From contig WHTL01000050.1 in the NCBI GenBank assembly GCA_009377735.1, forward strand, positions 1-15,647: a stretch of 15,647 bases of DNA, given 5' to 3'. Every line of letters begins with the position of its first letter. Position 1 is the first letter of the stretch. Made by a program: the position numbers and the translations under genes. Origin of the DNA: Acidimicrobiia bacterium (GTDB lineage: Bacteria; Actinomycetota; Acidimicrobiia; Spongiisociales; ZC4RG35). Below, in pieces: positions 12,962 to 15,647 of the stretch. Under the pieces are notes generated by a model, which was not told the origin of the DNA, did no database searches, and saw only the letters and a list, made by a program, of their open reading frames with translations.

Positions 12962-13696
12962 ATGGCACTCCTGGAATTGCGCAACGTGACCAAGACGTAT
13001 GGTGGGATCGTCGCTGTCAACGGGGCATCGTTCAATGCAGCCGAGGGCGAGATCACCGCCTTGATCGGTCCCAACGGTGCCGGTAAGACCACGGCGTTTG
13101 ACACCATCTCGGGGGTGGTTGTCCCCAACTCTGGAACCATCACCTTCGATGGTGAGGAAATCACCGGGCTCATGTCCCACGTCATCACCAAGCGCGGTTT
13201 GGGTCGGACCTTTCAGATCACTCGCGAGTTGGGTGATATGACGGTCCTCGAGAACATGGTGGTGTCGGAAATCCCTAACAGCTTCTCCAGTCTGTTCCGA
13301 CCGCGCACCGAATCCGACGAATGGGACAGGGCGATGGATCTGCTCTCCTTTGTTGGAATTCAGAGGCTGGCATATGAGCCGGCGAAACGCCTCTCCTACG
13401 GACAACGAAAGCTCCTCGAGTTCGCCGCGGTGTTGATGACCGAGCCTCGACTCATCCTCCTCGATGAGCCGGCAGGTGGCGTGAACCCCGCCCTCCTGGA
13501 GCGCATCATGGACAGGATTGAGGAGATAAACGCCGACGGTACGTCATTTCTGATCGTCGAGCACAACATGGACGTGGTGATGCGCCTCAGCCACTCGGTG
13601 GCCGTCATGGCCCACGGCCAGGTGATCGTCCAGGACACCCCCGACGTGGTCCGGGAGGATCATCGGGTTCTCGACGCCTACCTGGGAGACGTCTGA
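12962..13696 (+). CDS. livG: ABC importer ATP-binding protein, LivG type
   Basis: A 244-residue ATPase that powers uptake at the inner face of the membrane. Walker A GPNGAGKTT (36-44), Q-loop Gln85 (RTFQITREL), a LivG-type insert around 101-120, signature LSYGQ (144-148), Walker B LILLDE (164-169) and switch His201 (IVEHNMDVV). LSYGQ instead of LSGGQ is normal for LivG. ATG 12962 is preferred over the TTG just before it; the ribosome site is weak, so translation may depend on the upstream gene or a low rate. Its TGA overlaps the ATG of livF by one base. Confidence 0.93.
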   Translation: MALLELRNVTKTYGGIVAVNGASFNAAEGEITALIGPNGAGKTTAFDTISGVVVPNSGTITFDGEEITGLMSHVITKRGLGRTFQITRELGDMTVLENMVVSEIPNSFSSLFRPRTESDEWDRAMDLLSFVGIQRLAYEPAKRLSYGQRKLLEFAAVLMTEPRLILLDEPAGGVNPALLERIMDRIEEINADGTSFLIVEHNMDVVMRLSHSVAVMAHGQVIVQDTPDVVREDHRVLDAYLGDV

Positions 13697-14451
13697 TGGC
13701 ACTCCTTGACCTCACGAATGTCCGCGCTGGCTACGGGACCGGACCCGACATCCTCGCTGACGTGAGTCTGGAGATCGAGGAGGGCCGCACCTATTGCATC
13801 ATCGGACCCAACGGCGCCGGAAAGTCGACCCTTCTCAAGACCATCTCAGGGGTCATCCCTCCCCGTGAGGGAGAGATTGTTTTCGACGGTGTATCGATTG
13901 GGGCACTCCGACCCGACCAGATCCTTTCGGAGGGGGTCTGTTTCGTTCCCCAGGACAGAACGCTCTTCCCCGAAATGACGGTCCGGGAGAACCTCGTGAT
14001 GGGCGCCTATCTGGTGCGGGACCGCAAGCTCATAGACGAAAGAACCCAGTTCGTATTCGATCTCTTCCCCCAACTCGCGGAGCGCTCATCGCAGATGGCC
14101 CAGACCATGTCGGGTGGTGAGCAGCAGATGCTCGCCATGGCTCGGGCACTCATGATCAAGCCTCGCCTCATGATGATCGACGAGCCCAGTCTGGGCCTCG
14201 CCCCTCAGATCTCGGACACCATCTTCGGGACCATCGGACGTCTCGCCACCGATTTGGGCATCACTGTGCTCCTCATCGAGCAAAACGTGAAAAAGGGAAT
14301 TGAGGTCTCCGATTGGGTCTTTGTCCTCGACCTCGGGAGCAAGCGCTTCGAAGGGCCGGCCGACACGATCCTCGATGACCCCCGCATTCGCGACCTGTAT
14401 CTGGGAAAGCTCGCAGGCGCCACCCAGAAGGGAGGCGAGGGCACCGAATGA
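13696..14451 (+). CDS. livF: ABC importer ATP-binding protein, LivF type
   Basis: A 251-residue partner ATPase. Walker A GPNGAGKST (37-45), Q-loop Gln86 (FVPQDRTLFPEMTV), signature MSGGEQQ (138-144), Walker B LMMIDE (158-163). Gln196 (LLIEQNVKKG) stands where many ABC ATPases have the switch His, which is the normal LivF state. It should form a heterodimer with LivG under the LivH/LivM channel. The start overlaps the livG stop (TGATG) and the stop overlaps the livH start by four bases (ATGA), so the proteins are probably translationally coupled. The C-terminal tail past LYLGKLAGATQK is short and charged. Confidence 0.93.
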   Translation: MALLDLTNVRAGYGTGPDILADVSLEIEEGRTYCIIGPNGAGKSTLLKTISGVIPPREGEIVFDGVSIGALRPDQILSEGVCFVPQDRTLFPEMTVRENLVMGAYLVRDRKLIDERTQFVFDLFPQLAERSSQMAQTMSGGEQQMLAMARALMIKPRLMMIDEPSLGLAPQISDTIFGTIGRLATDLGITVLLIEQNVKKGIEVSDWVFVLDLGSKRFEGPADTILDDPRIRDLYLGKLAGATQKGGEGTE

Positions 14452-15323
14452 TCGACATCATTCAAATCACCGTTCTGGGACTCATGCTCGGTGGCGTCTA
14501 TGCCCTGATGGCGTCGGGGCTCACCATCCTCTTCGGGGTGATGCGAGTGGTCAACATTGCCCATGCCGCATTCATAATCTTGGCCGCGTACTTCAGCTTC
14601 TTCATGTGGGAGCGCCTCGGAGTAGATCCTCTCATTTCCATGATTCTGGCCCTTCCCCTCTTCTTCATATTCGGTGTGGTGCTATATCGGCTGCTCTTCC
14701 CCCGCATTGAGGGCTCACCCAGGTTCGCCGAGATGACCGTGCTCATGACTTTCGGTTTAGCCTTCGTCACCGAGGGCCTCATGTCGTACTTCTTCACCGG
14801 GATCTTCCGGTCGGCCGGTCCGCCCTATGCTCAGGACGCCTTCATCTTCGGGGATCTCTTTCTCCCCACCGGCCAGTTCTACGCCTTTTCGGTCAGTCTT
14901 CTCCTTCTCTTGGGACTCTGGGCCTTCCTCAAGTACACCCGAACCGGTTATGGGGTCCGGGCCACCATGCAGAACCGCGATGCCGCCCAGATCGTCGGAG
15001 TCGACGTTAGGCGGGTCTCCACAATCTCATTCGGTATAGGGATGGCGGTGGCAGGTGCCTCGGGTGCCTTGGTCAGCTTCATCTTTCCGTTCTTCCCGTC
15101 CCGCCACTGGCAATGGATTGCCATCTTGCTCTCCCTCATCGTGCTCGGTGGGATGGGAAGTCTCAAGGGTGCCGTCCTGGGGGCCATCATTCTCTCAATC
15201 ATGCAGGCTTTTGTGAGTGACATGATCGGTCCGACCTGGGCACCTCTCACGTTCTTCGGCGCCCTCTTTCTCATCCTGATGATCCGACCCGAGGGTCTCT
15301 TCGGCAAGCAGACGAGGGCATGA
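14448..15323 (+). CDS. livH: ABC importer permease, LivH type
   Basis: A 291-residue hydrophobic permease with about eight membrane segments (near 5-25, 27-52, 60-84, 96-118, 143-162, 191-213, 221-245, 262-280). MLGGVYALMASGLTILFGVMRVVNIAHAAF is not quoted in full: the family signature lies at 13-42, with Gly-Val-Tyr-Ala-Leu and Asn36. The cytoplasmic coupling loop is at about 167-190 (GYGVRATMQNRDAAQIVGVD), and GGMGSLKGAVLGA (234-246) is typical. It forms half of the membrane channel with LivM. It overlaps livF at its start and livM at its stop by ATGA. Confidence 0.93.
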   Translation: MIDIIQITVLGLMLGGVYALMASGLTILFGVMRVVNIAHAAFIILAAYFSFFMWERLGVDPLISMILALPLFFIFGVVLYRLLFPRIEGSPRFAEMTVLMTFGLAFVTEGLMSYFFTGIFRSAGPPYAQDAFIFGDLFLPTGQFYAFSVSLLLLLGLWAFLKYTRTGYGVRATMQNRDAAQIVGVDVRRVSTISFGIGMAVAGASGALVSFIFPFFPSRHWQWIAILLSLIVLGGMGSLKGAVLGAIILSIMQAFVSDMIGPTWAPLTFFGALFLILMIRPEGLFGKQTRA

Positions 15324-15647
15324 TGGTTCAGGTTGACGAAGCGACCGACCCCACTACTGCGCCGGTAGCCCCTAAGAAAGGAGGCCGGGTCAGCCGGAGC
15401 CTGGTTCTTGGCGCCGTTCTCCTAGCCGTCGCCCTGTTACCCCTGATTCGGGGATACGACGCCTACAACTATGTTCTCCAGGTCGGCACGGTCGTCTTCA
15501 TGTGGGTCGCCCTATCCTCCAGCTGGAACATTCTGAGTGGCTACACCGGGTACATCTCGCTTGGTCACAATGTGTTCTTTGCGGTAGGCGGGTACGTCTC
15601 CGGGCTCCTGCTTCTCGAGTTGGGTTGGTCCCCCTTCGCCACTGCCC
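15320..15647 (+). CDS. livM: ABC importer permease, LivM type (5' part, cut by window edge)
   Basis: From ATG 15320, 109 codons run open to the window end. A cytoplasmic stretch of about 26 residues (DEATDPTTAPVAPKKGG) precedes membrane segments near 27-45, 52-70 and 84-101. NILSGYTGYISLGHNVFFAV (70-89) is the LivM signature, matching the Leu-x-Gly-Tyr-x-Gly-x-x-Ser-Leu-Gly-His-x-x-Phe pattern of the family. A second ATG follows at 15323; the first overlaps the livH stop in the ATGA manner used one gene earlier and is preferred. The C-terminal two thirds lie outside the window. With LivH it should form the channel for the compound bound by the 11439 lipoprotein. Confidence 0.9.
   Translation, partial: MMVQVDEATDPTTAPVAPKKGGRVSRSLVLGAVLLAVALLPLIRGYDAYNYVLQVGTVVFMWVALSSSWNILSGYTGYISLGHNVFFAVGGYVSGLLLLELGWSPFATA

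Noticed and set aside
1..15647. tRNA, rRNA, insertion sequence, phage or defence genes
   Set aside because: I looked on both strands and saw no transposase, integrase, nuclease or cloverleaf-like sequence. This is a metabolic and transport locus.

Overview
The window is high-GC DNA with short intergenic gaps, start/stop-overlapping operons and LacI-family regulators. Two exported lipoproteins carry long Thr/Ala-rich linkers after the lipobox. That linker style points to an actinobacterium, and I suspect the class Acidimicrobiia; this is inference from style, not from a marker gene.

Layout. Positions 1-675 (minus) hold the start of a solute-binding lipoprotein of the branched-chain amino acid/amide type, cut by the window edge. 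Positions 1231-3847 (plus) form a three-gene unit: an amidohydrolase of the deaminase/chlorohydrolase type, a small Dabb-domain protein and a two-domain cupin. An atypical short-chain dehydrogenase that lacks the usual catalytic Tyr-x-x-x-Lys (3866-4564, minus) converges on it. A LacI-type repressor (4957-5967, minus) is divergent from an L-2-hydroxyglutarate oxidase-like flavoprotein (6078-7289, plus). That gene runs into three tandem copies of a 71-bp repeat (7271-7483). On the other side of the repeat lies a minus-strand pair: a beta-hydroxyacid dehydrogenase (8973-9905) followed by a succinate-semialdehyde dehydrogenase-like enzyme (7491-8957). A second LacI-type repressor (10109-11134, plus) follows. 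Last comes a branched-chain-type ABC importer operon: binding lipoprotein, livG, livF, livH and the start of livM (11439-15647, plus).

The most striking feature lies between the genes. A 10-bp palindromic LacI-type operator, CAAACG(T/C/A)TTG, occurs at 739, 772, 1092, 4596, 9986 and 11346, with weaker versions at 10063 and 11218. Each clean site lies upstream of a different transcription unit, and several overlap or closely follow a recognisable -35/-10 promoter. The sites split into a T/C-centre class near the first repressor and an A-centre class (shared 15-mer GCAAACGATTGTAGG) flanking the second. The plain reading is one catabolic locus controlled by two paralogous repressors: uptake of a small nitrogen- or carboxylate-bearing compound, hydrolysis by the amidohydrolase, further steps by the cupin, Dabb and SDR proteins, then oxidation of hydroxyacid and semialdehyde intermediates to dicarboxylates entering the TCA cycle. 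The substrate cannot be named from sequence. The combination of an LhgO-like oxidase with a GabD-like dehydrogenase, without CsiD or GabT in view, does not match the glutarate or GABA routes I know.
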